A DNA stretch of 64,000 bases from assembly GCF_041296385.1 (NCBI RefSeq), contig NC_091015.1, forward strand, positions 51,836,345 to 51,900,344, given 5' to 3'. This stretch comes from Aphelocoma coerulescens. Its lineage: Eukaryota > Chordata > Aves > Passeriformes > Corvidae. The notes below the pieces were generated by a model. That model did no database searches and was not told the origin of the DNA. It saw only the letters and a list, made by a program, of their open reading frames with translations. The translations under genes and the position numbers were made by a program. This document shows, one piece after another, positions 35,992 through 49,200 of this stretch (the stretch's first letter is position 1; the number at the start of each line of letters is the position of its first letter).

Positions 35992-38900
35992 GTACGGAAT
36001 TTATCCTTGCATTTTCCTTTTGTGCATGTTGAATTTTGTGAACAACAGGGCAGTGTTTTTGAGTAGATTGCCTCTTGAATTTGTGCATCCTGAATAGTAA
36101 TTTTGCAGCAAGAGTCTGGTGATGATTTTTTTAAAGGTACAAATTGAGCTAACAGCTGAAGCAGAAAGGGAGAAGGTAGAGATATGCTGACAGTGTAAAA
36201 GCCCAGTGTGGAGAACCTCCACACCACACACCACCACTGCCAGAACTTATTTTTAGGTTTTGACACTAAGCTTAGACAAGTTTTATTTTTACAAGTCACT
36301 GTTTTGTGTTTGTTGATTATAGACAGGGAAAGTTTATTTGGTTAAGAGGTTTTTGCCATACAGCTGTCTGCCAGGAGCTTCACTTTGGTGGCTGTTTGGG
36401 GTTTTTTTAGCTTATTATCTTTGCCTTTTTTTGTCATCACTTCCTGAGCAGGGAAGGTGATGAAGGAAAGTTGGAATAAAAGACTTCCTGGTTATTCAGA
36501 GAGGTTTTTGTGGATACTTAAAAATCTAATAGCAAGTTCTGAAGAAATTATTTCTAAATCCCCAAATCTGAGCTTCATCTACTTGGTAGTTGTTCTGGAA
36601 GGTTCAACATTATTAATCTAATAATGAAGCAAAACAAACTGGCCTATTTGTGTGTCTTAATTTCCTTTTGTTTGCAAAACAAGGAGGATAAACCCAGTGG
36701 AAATGTAAGATGAATATACTGCTAAAGAAAAACTGCTATAAAAAATGACTTTACATCCTGAATAATTTTGATATCATTACAAAGTTTTGAATCAAAAAAT
36801 GCTGAGATTGCAGAGATGAACATACTATAAAAGTACATACGTAGATTTCTGTCTGTACCTTCAAAATGTCAAAGTCTGGTTTGTTTGGTTTTACAATTTT
36901 TAAAAATTTTTTTCCTCATGCATGTCTTTTAATGAGATGGGTACCTCGAGCATATGGTGGTTCTTGGTAGAACTTTAAAATACTGGAGTATCCAGTGAGT
37001 GCACTGAACAGAAAATAGGTTTGTGATCTTAGAAAACAAAGAAGCCTTGTATCTTTTTTCTTCTCCCCACTTGTTTGCATTTTCTGTCATTTGTGGCATG
37101 TAGATCACTAATTTATTGGTAAATAAACTTAGTTAAATGGGGAACTACTTGCTATGCAAAATTAAATTATATTCTTGCTGTGAAAACTGTTCAGTGTCTA
37201 TATGTTGATTTAAATTTTATGAGGAACTTTAAAAATCAGTATTCTAGTCTGTAACAGCAGCAATTAAATGGACTTCAGGACTCTTTATATAGATATATTG
37301 AAAAAAATAATCATTATATGTATCTTTTCAGTCTCCTTATTTCATGCTGAGGTACTGAAATTGAAAGATGGTGTTATGGATAGTTGCCTGGATTCCATTA
37401 ATTTTGTCACAACCTTGCACTGAGGACGTATTATGAAGCAGATGGAATAGTAATAATAATGCAAAGGCACACTCATGAAATAAGTCCCAGTGACTTTAAG
37501 ATAGGATTTTGATTAAAATTATTCATGTGATCAAGTGTTTGTTGAGTTTGCAGATTTGTAGCTACTGTGAGTGTGACACATGCTGAGCTGTAGAGGCTGA
37601 AAGGCTCCTGGAAATATAATTGTAAATAAAAAAGCAGAATTGCCACATTAGCTTGGTCTTACATTGTTGCTTACTTAGCATAATAAGTACCAGGTGTTAG
37701 ATAGGTAGAAATCATAAAATCGTTCTCTGCACTTTGCCATTGTCTGTCTGTAGTACTTACTGTAAGCAGTCTTTGATGGAATTAAGGTGAAATACCACCA
37801 AGAGTATGCTTTCTTGAATGCTTCCTCCTCACTTTTCATCCAAAAATCTTACTGGATGGATGCCAGTTTGTGGTATCATGCAACTGCATTATTTTTAATC
37901 TGTAGAGATTTTCATTACGTTTGATCTACTTAAATATTGAGGACAAATGCAGTTGGATGATGTAAGCAAGGCTTAATTTATATACAGGTTGATAAATGCA
38001 TTCTAGATGGACTTAAAAGCTTTCTAGAGGAAAGGAATAAAAAAAAAAATCCACAACACCCAGCACTTGTGGTTAGCAGAAAACCTCTGCATACATACTC
38101 TGGACAAGAAAAGAAAGATTTGCCAAGCAGCCTTATAGGATAAATCCAGAGTTTGGAAGGAGGAGTTTGGAACTGGGATCATTCTGCTTCTAACACTTCC
38201 AAAATCCATGAATGCTGTTGAAAATGTGGGCTTCTGGGAGAGTTTCATGCTGAGTTTCCTTTTGAAGGTTTGCTCTTTTGGCTCTTATTAGCTGCTTTGG
38301 GTCCCTCTTTCTACCCCTTCCTAGTTTGTGGTGTTCCTGCTATATTTCATTGGAAGAAAGATGTGTGTGGGTGTTTTTTAACCGGACAATGGAGTTATAT
38401 TTATCCTGTTTTGCTAGTATCATTTTCTTTATCTTCTCAATATCTTTAATGGGAGCATGGATGTATCATTACATTATTTAGAGCACAAGATGCTGACTGC
38501 CAGGTTCTTGTAGCATTACTTGGTGGTCTATACATTCCCACTGTTGATTTTTTCCCAGAATAATCTGGAAAAGCAATGGGAGTGTTTGAGTAGAAGGTAT
38601 GTTTCTTTGAAGGAAGTTCAGAAAAAGACACCCATGTTTTTGTGACTTGATGTACTCTCTGATAAGCAGGAAGGGTAACCTTGTGGCATCTGAGTTCTGC
38701 AAGACTGTTCTGGACTTCCTGTGTGTAGCTTTGTGTGAATTTCTCAAAGTGGGACTGCTGGCTGTCTCCAGTTCCCATTAACTGGAAAAAAAGGCTGTTA
38801 AATCCTTCTAAACCTATTCTGTTTCTGTTCTTGTGGTGCCTCAGGTCTGCATCTGCAGAATGGAAGTAATAATGCTGCTTTACCCAGTGGAAAATGTTAT

Positions 38901-40191
38901 GGGGCTGAATTCAGTAGAGGCTTCTAGGATTTTGAGACTACACTGTCTTGATGTAGCCATAGGAATGTCCATGTTTGAGCAATGTCGAAAATATTGGTGT
39001 CTGCTGCTTACAGAGGGGATAAAATGGGGAATTCTGTTTTAAGTTGACCAGCTTGCCATTTCTTTTTTTTTTTTTTAAGTTCTGCACTGAAACTGACATA
39101 TGATCTGTTTTTAAGATGAACAGCCTGCTTTTATTAATCTTTTAAAATAAGTTCTGCACCCATACCACCTGTGAGAGCACTGGATATACATGCATGGCAT
39201 GACTTGAACTGATAGGTTGAAGTTGGCTACATCTATTCTTTTGCTTGGAAGAATTACTCATTTTTTGCTCTTTTGACCTATCCTATTAAACCCTGAAGAA
39301 ATATCCTGACCTGCTGACGCTCGCAGCCTGTTCAGGAGTTGTGGAGCTGCTGAAGGGCACTGAGTGGCTGGTAGTTATATGTTGTGCTAATGTATTGCCT
39401 GTTAATGAATCTTCGATTAGACTTGATTTAAAATCCATAATGCTGCTCATACTAAGTGCAACACTGAGCATTACTGGCACAGCAGAAGGATGATAAGGGT
39501 TCTCTGAGGGATTTAACACTTGGCTTCGCTAATGTCCTTGTTTATGTTTGAAGTGTCTGTGAAGAGCTGGGGGAAACATCTTGCAGGGGAGATACAAGTG
39601 TATTTTGGCCAAATGCAAGAGCTTTTTTCCTGTTTATTGGAAATGCATCTCCATCTGAACTCACATCAGGAGCTGTGAATGTACTTAACAAATGTGCATG
39701 ACTTGCCTGTCCAGCCAGCTCATACAGAGCTTGGACTGGCTCTGAAAGTTCAGCTCCGATGTAACAAATTCACCCGGGGACCCTCTGGCAGCATTGCGGG
39801 AGGGGAAATGCAGCACATACCACTAAAATTACCACTGGAATCCCAGCTATCCCAAATGTGGTTTTTGTTAGAGAGTTTTTGTGTTGCTGGAGCTACGAGC
39901 TTGCCAATGTTTGTTCATGGGAGATACTGCACAGGAAAACTAGAGCTGAACAGTGCTGCTTTCAGCTATGCTCGTTATTTTAGAGGGCCTGGCTGGGATC
40001 CTTCTTGTGTGCTTGCCTAGATCCTCTAGTCCTGATCTGCAGGAGTTTGTGTTACTTTTAGTCCTGGATTTATCATAAAGGTCACCCTGGGTTGTTGTTG
40101 GATAGAAGGACAGGGGTTTATTAGCCGTGGTGCTCTTTCACATGTGAGCCTTGTCAGCATTTGAAACTGTCTCAGAAGGGGAAGGACTTTT

Positions 40192-40402
40192 TGTTGTGGC
40201 TTAACCCCAGCTGGCTGCGAAGCATGACACAGCCCCTCGCTCCCTCCCTGCTGGTGGGACTGGAGAGAGAACCAGAAGAGTAAAAGTGAGAAAACCTGTG
40301 GGCTGAGATAAAGACAGTTACGTAAAGCAAAAGCTGCATGCACAGGCAAAGCAAAACAAGAATTTTTCACTGCTTCCCATTGGCAGGCAGATATTCACCA
40401 GT
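40192..40402 (-). mobile_element. Fragment of an avian ERV LTR (3' part)
   Basis: On the + strand this begins TGTTGTGGCTTAACCCCAG and goes on through AGAACCAGAAGAGTAAAAGTG, GAGATAAAGACAGTTACG and CACTGCTTCCCATTGGCAGG. I recall this as the reverse complement of the 3' part of an ERVL-like solo LTR that is very common in neoavian birds. The polyadenylation-side region is kept and the U3 part is missing. The element is non-coding and truncated. It lies antisense to SH3BP5 in intron 2. The family name is not certain from memory. Confidence 0.72.
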
Positions 40403-42231
40403 TATTTAGAATTGCTTCTTACTTCTTCACTAAAATACATGGTTTTAGGAAAAGAACTTGAGCTGTTGATGCTGTCACACATAAAAAATTTAAGTAGATC
40501 TTAAAAAAAAATCCTCCATCTTTCAGGTTTTAGAAAAATGACCTCTCAGTGGCTGGAATCTCATTCTGAGCATTCCTGCTTGGCTTGAGGAAACATCTAT
40601 CTGTGGAAACATCCGCCACCTTATCAGTATCCCTGTGCAGCATTTTCCAGTGTCCACAAAAGAATGCAGAGATAAGGGCAAAAGCAGCTCACTGGCTGGT
40701 GTTCCTGCTGGCTTTTGGAGGAGGATATACATGCGTGACATATTCGTCACTATCAGGACAAATCTTTCCACATCTCTATGATCTACTTGCTTCCATAGGA
40801 AATGGCTCCTGTATGTGAATTCCTTGTTGTTTTGCCTTCTGCTTTCATCCAAGGATGAGTAAGGGAAGGCTTCTTCCTCTGCTGTGGCTCTGGAAAGATT
40901 TTGTCAACCAAGTGAGTCAAAGGGCTTTACTTGATTCATGTTCTTGAAGTAGAGATGTATTTCCAGCCTGAGAGAGCAAAGGTTAGGTGGAGAAGTCTTG
41001 CTTTGGAAGGAACACCCAGTGCTCGCCCATGCCTGCTTTCTTCTCTCTTCTTCTAAGAGAATTAAAAACATTTGTAGTAAGAAGTATTGGTAGTCTCGGT
41101 TTGTAACTGTCTGGAAGCAGGAGGTTAGAGCAACTGTCAGGTACTGATTTTTTAATTGTTCTTAGATGGCAAATTAGTAGCTGTCTACAAAAAAAAAAAC
41201 AAACCAAAGACTTTTCCTATCCCTTAAAAATTGAGATACTACTTATCCCCTACCTTGCACTTTGTTTTTAAGGTTTGGTTGCCAGTGTGGCTCACTTGAA
41301 CTGTTCAGGTGCCAAATAGATGTTAAAAATGTCTTTAACTGGTTTGATGCTTGAGGGTAGATTTCTGAGCACACCTTGTGCATCTGTTTGGTGTGTATGG
41401 ATGATACTGATGCTGGTTTAACTTGGAGATGAGCTTTTGCAGCTGGTAGGTCCTTGTAGCAGAGAAGATGGGGATGGATACTGGCAGCCTCTAGGAAATA
41501 GATGAAGCCTGTCTCTCAGTCAGCAATTCCATTTCCCATGCACCTCCCACGCTTGTCAGAGGTTCTGCACACCAGACTGGCAGAATGGTCATGGCACAAC
41601 CTTTGTAAATGAAATTTAGATGTGCTTGGTACGAAGTTGCTTCAGACATGGTTGATATGTTAAGCTCATTTTAAAAATAAAATTGTTTGAGAATACGTAT
41701 TTCATTTGATGAGCAGAAATAGTTATTTGCCTGTCATCTGGCATCTAACACCAGCTCATCACCATCACTCATGAGAGAGGAAAACAAGAGTGCTTTTTTC
41801 TCTTGACAGGTGCAGTATGGCTTGAAAGTTGTATTTTAGTTTTCTCCCCACATTTAAGAGTGGATCTTGAAAATGCTGCTGTATGGATGACCTGTCCTTA
41901 AGTGTGGTCCCTCTTTTGGTGCAGTATCAAATAGCTGCCCAACAGCAAGTCACTGGAAACAAAGTCTGCTTTTAATAATGAGCTATTGCAGCAAAAACAT
42001 ATATGGGGTAGAGGTCTGGCATGCTCCCTAAGACATTGCTAGTGAAATCTGTTTTGAAAGTTGATGAGCATGGAGCTCTTGCAGCCGTAGAACAAGATGT
42101 TGAAACGTAAACTGCAGCTGTTCACATGGTGCACTAAGTGCTCTGCCTGCTTGAGTGTGTGTATGACAAACACCTAGCTAGTGAGAGCCTACTTATTAAG
42201 GCTGTAATTTGTGAGAAGCTTCTCCTGCTAC

Positions 42232-42246
42232 TTTTTTTTTTTTTTT
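42232..42246 (+). repeat. T15 homopolymer
   Basis: Fifteen T residues in SH3BP5 intron 2, with no splice acceptor or coding sequence nearby. Confidence 0.9.
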
Positions 42247-45200
42247 ACACCTTGCGACACTCATTGAGGATAAAGTGCCTTAATCGGCTTTTGTCCAGCT
42301 TGGAGAAGGTTTATCATCATCCCATTTGAGCAAATAGGAGGGAAAAAACATTGAAAGCTGACTGGCTAACATTTTCAATGTCATCTTTCTATTTCTAAAA
42401 TCAGCAGCAAGGTGTTCTTGAAAATGATCGCAGAAGATTAGGAGTGAGCAGAGGGGAAAACATACTTTAAAAATGTTGGGATGTTTGAGATGTCTCATGT
42501 CAGTTGCATTGCTTCTGTTAGAGTCTGTGTATGTATTCAGTGCAGTGAGGAGAAAAACGGAATGTGTTTTTAGAAAACAAAAAACCCCAAACATAAAAAT
42601 CTACCCAGAAATGGTGAATGCGACTCACATAGTACCTAAAGCTGCATACTTGCTGTTATCAATTAATAGCATTTCTGCTGGAATGAGTTATCTTTCAAGA
42701 AACTGAAATGCAGAAACTAGAGATTAAGGACTGTGCTAGAAAATTTCTATGGCATATGCTGCTCTGTCTTGGTTTTGCTCACGACAACAAGTTGAAGGAA
42801 TTGACATATTTTCCTTTCTCTGTTATCCATATGTGCTAGATAAAGGTCCAAATGAAGCAAGAGTTTGGCAGTGAAATAGTAACACTTGTTTGGAGGGCCA
42901 AGTCATGCCAGAGGATTTGATAAGTAGGTTGAAAGTGTTGTGGTTGTCTTCCTAACATGGATGTAGGACTTACCCTGTGGGCACCGTGGATGAACTGCAG
43001 TGATGTGTTGTTCTGAGCCTCTAAGTTTTTGATGTGAGTGTCCTTACAGGAAACACCATTAGGAGGATTTATAGCTTTGAACCACTTCACATGTGGGTCA
43101 AAGTGTCTCACTGACAGTAACATGGGAAGCCAGACATAAAACAGTGAATTAAATCAATTCCCAAGTTACTGCCTTGACCATAATCCCATTCATTTCCATG
43201 AACAACAGATGTACTTTTCATGTCATGTAAGGAGTAAGGGTACCAAGCCCAGCCCTACTGGTGCAATTACCTTGGTGCTTCTGACCTCACCATTTTCATG
43301 TGAAGCATAAAAATAGCTGCTGCACCTGTAGTTCTTATTCAGACTTCCTGGGGATTACCTGCCAGGGGAGTTTTGCACTGTCCCAAGGGTGATGTCTTTT
43401 GCAGATGCTCTGCCAGCATGTGTCAGGGCCCACACGCTGTACTGGGGCACAGAGTGTGGCTGTGTGTTTGCAGGAGGGAGCTGTGACCCTGCTCTCAGGA
43501 GGTGTTGCCATAGCTCCCAGATCGGAGGCATGTTCAGGAGAGCTGAGTCAGTTTGAGTTGAGGAGGCTGGCTGGTGTGGAGGCACTGGGTTTGCCACAGG
43601 AGCACACACAGTGTAGATACACAATGTGGGATCGTTTGCTTTTGCAGTGTAGTTGGGGCCGGTGGAGAGTAAAAGTGGTGCATGTAGTGCAGCAGAGGGC
43701 ATGGGTTTGGCATCTCACCTCAGAGATGTCAGCATCCTGTTGGTGAAGGGGATGGCTGGAAACCTTTGGTAGGGGGACTGATCCCAGCAGAGAATGAGCA
43801 TCTGCTTGTTCTGTCATGCAGAAGGTGTTGGAGCCTGCAGGCTTGTGTTCCTGACAGTCAGGAGCCTGAGAATAAATGTCACTTAAAGTAAGTTGCGTGG
43901 TGGATTATACAGATACAAAGTGCTGGGGTGTTTTGGTTTTTGTTACTGTTCTTCACTGCAACAATGAGGGTGGTCAGACCTAAATAAAGCCTTAAAAGAG
44001 GAACCAGTCATCTTTGGAGGAAAATGATAAACTGGAATTTCACAGCAGTGTGTTTTTCAGCTGAAGCTTCCTGTTCTGTGTAACTAACACCTGGGTGGAG
44101 TTGTGCTCATGGGCAAATGCATATTTCACCATTTGTAAGACCTGTGCTTCAGGCACCAGTTAGATGAGTGCTTAGAGTTCAGTAATTTGTATCTGCTTCA
44201 TCAGAGTTGGAGGGAGATGAATGGGTACAGAAGTAGTCGCTGTTAATTTGACTGCTTCGTCCTTGGTGTCTTTTGGGTTTTATTTTGTTATTTTAAACTC
44301 CAAGTGGGGACTAGTCATCTTTTTCCTATTGGATGAGACTGTATACAATTATTACATGAATAAGTTTGGGGTTGGTCTCCAAGCACAGATTTGTAGTGAT
44401 GATTTCTTTGTTCCAAGTGCTTATCTTACAAACATGGGAATCAAACCTTTTGATGAATCACTGCATAGGGCTTTTTTAACTTAATCTATTTGCTTTGCAT
44501 GACTAATATCTTTATATGCAGCTTTCTCAAAGAGAGTGAAAAGAAATCTTCAGGCTCATTCATTTAGAAATGAGCTTTTAATTCTTTTCCTGCACCTGCA
44601 AAGAATCTTTTTCTTTGTTAAATATACTTCAGTACTTAATATTTTTCTTGCAATATAGTCATCATGCTTGGAGTCTTTTGTCAGTTACTTGTGAAACTCA
44701 TTTTGAGCAGTGAACCGTGTATCGTCCCGTAATTTAATTGGAAATATTCAAATTCTTCTCACTGAGAAAATCATTGACGTGATACATATTGTTTAAATGA
44801 TACATTTCAGGCTTTCACTGAGAAATGAGATTATTGACTGGATTTGAGTTAATGAAATAATAAGTTAATGTCCATTTACTTCTCCATTTTTGACCTTGTT
44901 ACCCATTTGAATAATTCCTTAGAACAAATTGGAGTACCTTAAGAATCCAAAGCTATTTGCACTGGACTAAAATAATGCTGATGCTGGTTCAGGTTTTGCA
45001 TAACACTAAGAAGGAAGCAAAGAAGCTTTTACAGAAGTATGTTGCTTTTTCTCTAAAAATTGATGTGTTGTTGCATTTTTTTCCACTTCTGAGAGCACAG
45101 TGGCAGCTTGCAATGTATTTTAAATCTTCCAGTGAATAAGCAGTTTTGCATTCTAGAAATCCTCAACAATAATGACAAAACCCTCCTGAATTAGGGCACT

Positions 45201-46073
45201 TCTTCAAGCCAGCTGCTTCCTGATTATCAACATGTCACTCCAGCAGTCTGCATAAATGCTGCTCTCTAATTAGAGTTACAAGCCTTGTTGAGAGCTCACA
45301 CAGCCCTTCCTCTTCATCTCCTTAAATCCTGGGCCAGGTCCCAGCCTGAATTTGCATCAATCTGCAATAATTTGATATATTTAGAGTCTGTGTTGGATTC
45401 TGAGATTGAAATCAGAATCACTTTGCTTACATATGTGGAAATTTCAGTGGAGTAGAGAAAATATTTTAATTGCTTTAGCTAATCATGTGAGGAGGGCAAC
45501 TCATCCCATTTGGAAATAGTTGGAATTTACTTTTTTAAAATACAGAAAAATTAACAATGAAGTGGAATGTAGGTGCTCTTCTCCATTGATAGAAGCCATA
45601 GCTGAAAATATTGGCTTTCTGTGCCAATTCCAGCTGATTTGCCAGCCTGCTGTGGGGATTTGGCCTGCCTGCTAGCACCGTTGTAGCATTACCTATATGA
45701 GATGTCCTTGCCACTGGAAGTCCCTCTCAGAACTTGTTACACTGCTGTTTGCCTCCTCACCAAGTGAGTAATTTACAAACAATTCCTCCCTGGGAAACTG
45801 TGCCAGACGTAACATCTAGAACAGGCTGTTGTAGGTTTTGTATAAAAGCTGTCTCTGAAAGACAAAGATTTGATGTCCAGGATGCCAGCTTTAGAGTTTG
45901 GCTCTGGGTTCCTCTGCTGAGGAATTCTGGCTTAGTCCAAATGCCAGTAACTCTTTTGAATGTGCTAGCTCATATGTGAATGTAGAGAGGAACCTGAAGG
46001 TAAGCAGGTAGAAATAATTTTTAGAGCTCTAATCTGCCTTTGTCCTTTCTTTCCTTCCTGCAACATTTTGAAG

Positions 46074-46202
46074 GATGCACGCCAGAAGTTCCGCTCTGTG
46101 CTGGTCGAAGCAACCGTAAAACTGGATGAACTGGTAAAGAAGATTGGAAAAGCTGTAGAAGATTCCAAACCTTACTGGGAAGCTCGGAGGGTGGCCAGGC
46201 AG
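46074..46202 (+). CDS. SH3BP5: SH3BP5 coding exon 3 (residues 49-91)
   Basis: This 129-base, phase 0-0 exon encodes 43 residues. Segments DARQKFRSVLVEATVKLDEL, VKKIGKAVEDSKPYWEARR and VARQ match human SH3BP5 essentially without change, as I remember it. The exon continues the first coiled-coil helix of the exchange-factor region and includes the conserved KPYWEARR stretch, which has a KPYFELK counterpart later in the protein. The acceptor follows a TTTCTTTCCTTCC tract and reads GAAG; the donor is CAG|GTAAGA, close to consensus. The next exon, expected to start AQLEAQK, was not found before 64000. Confidence 0.96.
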
Positions 46203-49200
46203 GTAAGAACTTTCTGCATTACAAGCTTGTGGAGGTAGTTGGAGGGCACACACTGATGGTGTTGCTTTCCTGCTATTAATAACATCTAAGCATATGCACT
46301 TGGCTGACACTGCTCTGTGTCTTCAGTTGCATGTCAGCCATGGGAATCGATGGCAAAATGTATTTCTTCACAGCCACAGCTGCACATGCTCTTCAAACCT
46401 AGAACAGCTACATCAGACACAAGAGCAAAAGACTAGTTCTCTTCTCTCTTTATAAACGGCCTTTCAGAGCCCTGCTCTTTCCTATCAGTAGTTGTACTTA
46501 TTTGGAAATACAGTGTAGACTTTGTGTATCTGTTTTTTCTTCTTAAAGAAAAATGCTCAGCAGCTAAATGGCTGCAGCTGGAAGCTGCAGGGAAAGAGGC
46601 TGGAGTGGGGCAGGCTTGGGGAGACCTGCAGGGTTTGGTGCTGATTAGATTGTGATGAAGCAGGAACGTGCTTAACGTGGCTCTGAAGTGTTTTGGTTTG
46701 GGGACAAACTGAGCTCTGCTTCCTCTGTCATCAGGGCCTTACTTTCCATGCCCCAACTACTACTTGGTTATCGATTGGCCTTTGTAGCTCAGGGAGGGAT
46801 GAGGTGTGGAAGTAAGGGACCTGCTGGATGAAGGGAAAGCCAGAAAGCTTGTGATGTGTCAGGCAGCATCTCACTATGAAGAAAAAGCTGCTGAGAGTTG
46901 TGTGTGTGGTGGCTTAGGCAGTGGTTCTGCTGGGAGTCTGTGGTGGGACTTGCTGGTGTGTGAGGCTTTTTGTTTTTTTCCCCAAGGGGAGCCTGTTCCT
47001 GGTTGCTATTTCTGTTTTCTCATGAGGCAAGTAAGAGTCAGGAAGAGCTGCCTGGAGCTGCTACTTCTGTGCTTGGCTGGAAGGATGTGTGGGGTGGCAT
47101 CTGTGGCTGGGCAGCTGAGATGTGATTGTGTTCAAGGGGAGAGTGAGAGATGGGGTGGCATGTGTGAAATATGTGAAAATTGCAGAAGCATTTTGTTCAT
47201 AAAAGTAGGTAGAGGGATGAGAAAAGTAGAATAGTGTGTGCCAGGAGGCAGAGAGTAAACTCTCAGGGTAAGAGAAGGGGAGAGAAGAGAATGCATCCTC
47301 AAAACAACACACAGGAAAGCTAGGCACAAACACAAGCTTCATTCCCTTGAAAGTTGATGAAGCAGGAGCTGGATTGATGGGACATGGCATACAAGATAGT
47401 ATGTGACTATGTTGGTGCTTTAAATTGCATAGCATTGTTCTGGCACTATTGTCTCAGGCAGTGGGGATGATGTGTAGGGACTGTTAGGCTTAATCCTGCA
47501 GAGTAGAAGCAATGTGGCAAATAGGTAAGCTCTACCCTGCTTGCTGTGCTTTGAAGTATTTACCTCTCCTCTGTAAGTACTCTGAAACCAATCCCTGCTC
47601 ACAAGGACTATGGTGTGTGCTAGAGATAAACCGGTGGTGAGCTAGAGAAGTTAGTAATTGTGTAAACTAGTATGTGCAATTTGGGAAAAAAAAATCCCTG
47701 CAGCCCTGCCTTGAGCATGATGTCACACTTCTATTACTATAAATAGCTGTGTAGGGCACAGCATGCATAGGACTTCAAGAGTTACACTTGGAAAAGTCAG
47801 TGGTAGAAGCACACGCTTTACAGTACAAAAAAACCCAAAACATCAAAAGGTTGATTGACTTTGAGGTTTGTAACATCACACACTCAGAGCAGTGAACTTT
47901 GCCTTCTGTCCTGAAGCTGGCAGCAGATTATGTTCTGGAAATGGAATTTTGTATTGTTAGGTCTCTGCTACCCATGAAATCCATTCAGTCATTCTGTTTC
48001 AAAGGTACTTTGCAAGATCACTAAGAAACCTAAGCCCCTGAAGGTCCTTAAATTAGTAGGATCACTGCTCTGCTAGTGGGCTTGTTAGAGAGAACCGTAT
48101 TTTTCTCTTAATCCATTCTGTCACTAGCTATGTTTACATGCTATTTATCCCTGATCAGTTTATTTGCTACACACTTGGTTGTCTTTTAATTCCTTGATAG
48201 CATTTTATTTTAAAGCAGGGGTTGTTCTTCTGATCACCCATTTCACTTTTTTTTCATTTTGTGTTACGAATCTGGTCACGGAACAAAGTTCCCACTTTGT
48301 ATCTGCCTGGTAGACAGAGATAGAAGATGGGCTCTGGTTTCCCTTTGGCTCTTTGTCTAATAACATCTTAAAGTGGAAAATTTGAGGGCCAAGAGGAGTG
48401 CAAGCATTGAAAGACAGTGAATCTGTCTGGAGACTGGGAGATTGGAAAGATTGGTGCCAATCATCAGCTAAGCATCTGCCTAAAGAGTTTTTCTAGTTTT
48501 AATTTAATCTAGAAAAGTTCCACTTAACTGGGAGCAAATCCACTATGATAAAGCAGGGGGAAGGGGTGAATAGGTAGGGAAATATGAAGCTGGAGGAATG
48601 TACCAGAATATTAACATAGGTGCCAGTTTGCATCTGTCTTTTTACTTTGATTTGCAAGACTGTAGAGAAATTGTGGGAACAGCTTCTTATTTTTTTCCAT
48701 TTAAATTTATAATAACATCTAGCCTATGAAGAATTGTGTTCCTCCTCCTGTCTTTACAGTTATTTTACAGCCATTAGGCTGCCTCCAAAAATATAGGCAC
48801 AAGGTTCTTGGGGGCTGAAACAGCTTTAATTAAACAATAAGGGAAAAATGCATGACTCTGTTGGTAAGGGAAAGGGAAGTGTAAATTCCCGTTCGTTGTT
48901 CTCACTAAAGGGAAGTGAAAATATGACCTATTAACTTTAAGCCTTTTGGAAATAAAGAATTGCATAATTAATGACATTTAGTTTGGCAGAAATGCAGGAG
49001 TTGTCCAGAATTACTTGTGTTTAAGATGTCAGCTGCAGGGTAAGTTGCCTGATGCAAGCTGTCTGAAGTCACATTGAGGAGCTTGCTTTCACTTGGCACC
49101 AGCACGAGACTCTTTCGGAAATACGTGTTTCTTACCTATTAAGATAAAACCCATTAAGAAAGTATGAGGGCAGTGATGTGGGGTCACCAACTGAAGTATG

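Larger units (their letters stand above)
35992..46073 (+). other. SH3BP5: SH3BP5 intron 2
   Basis: 10082 bases from GTACGG to an acceptor tract rich in TTTCC and ending TTTTGAAG. It contains an antisense LTR fragment (40192-40402), T runs (39063-39076 and 42232-42246) and AT-rich homeobox-motif stretches near 44800 and 45264. No additional exon or nested gene is supported; open frames here lack splice context or homology. Confidence 0.88.

Noticed and set aside
46806..47234. 142-codon + open frame in intron 3
   Set aside because: It has Gly/Cys/Leu-rich low-information sequence and no family resemblance; non-coding intron is the simpler reading.
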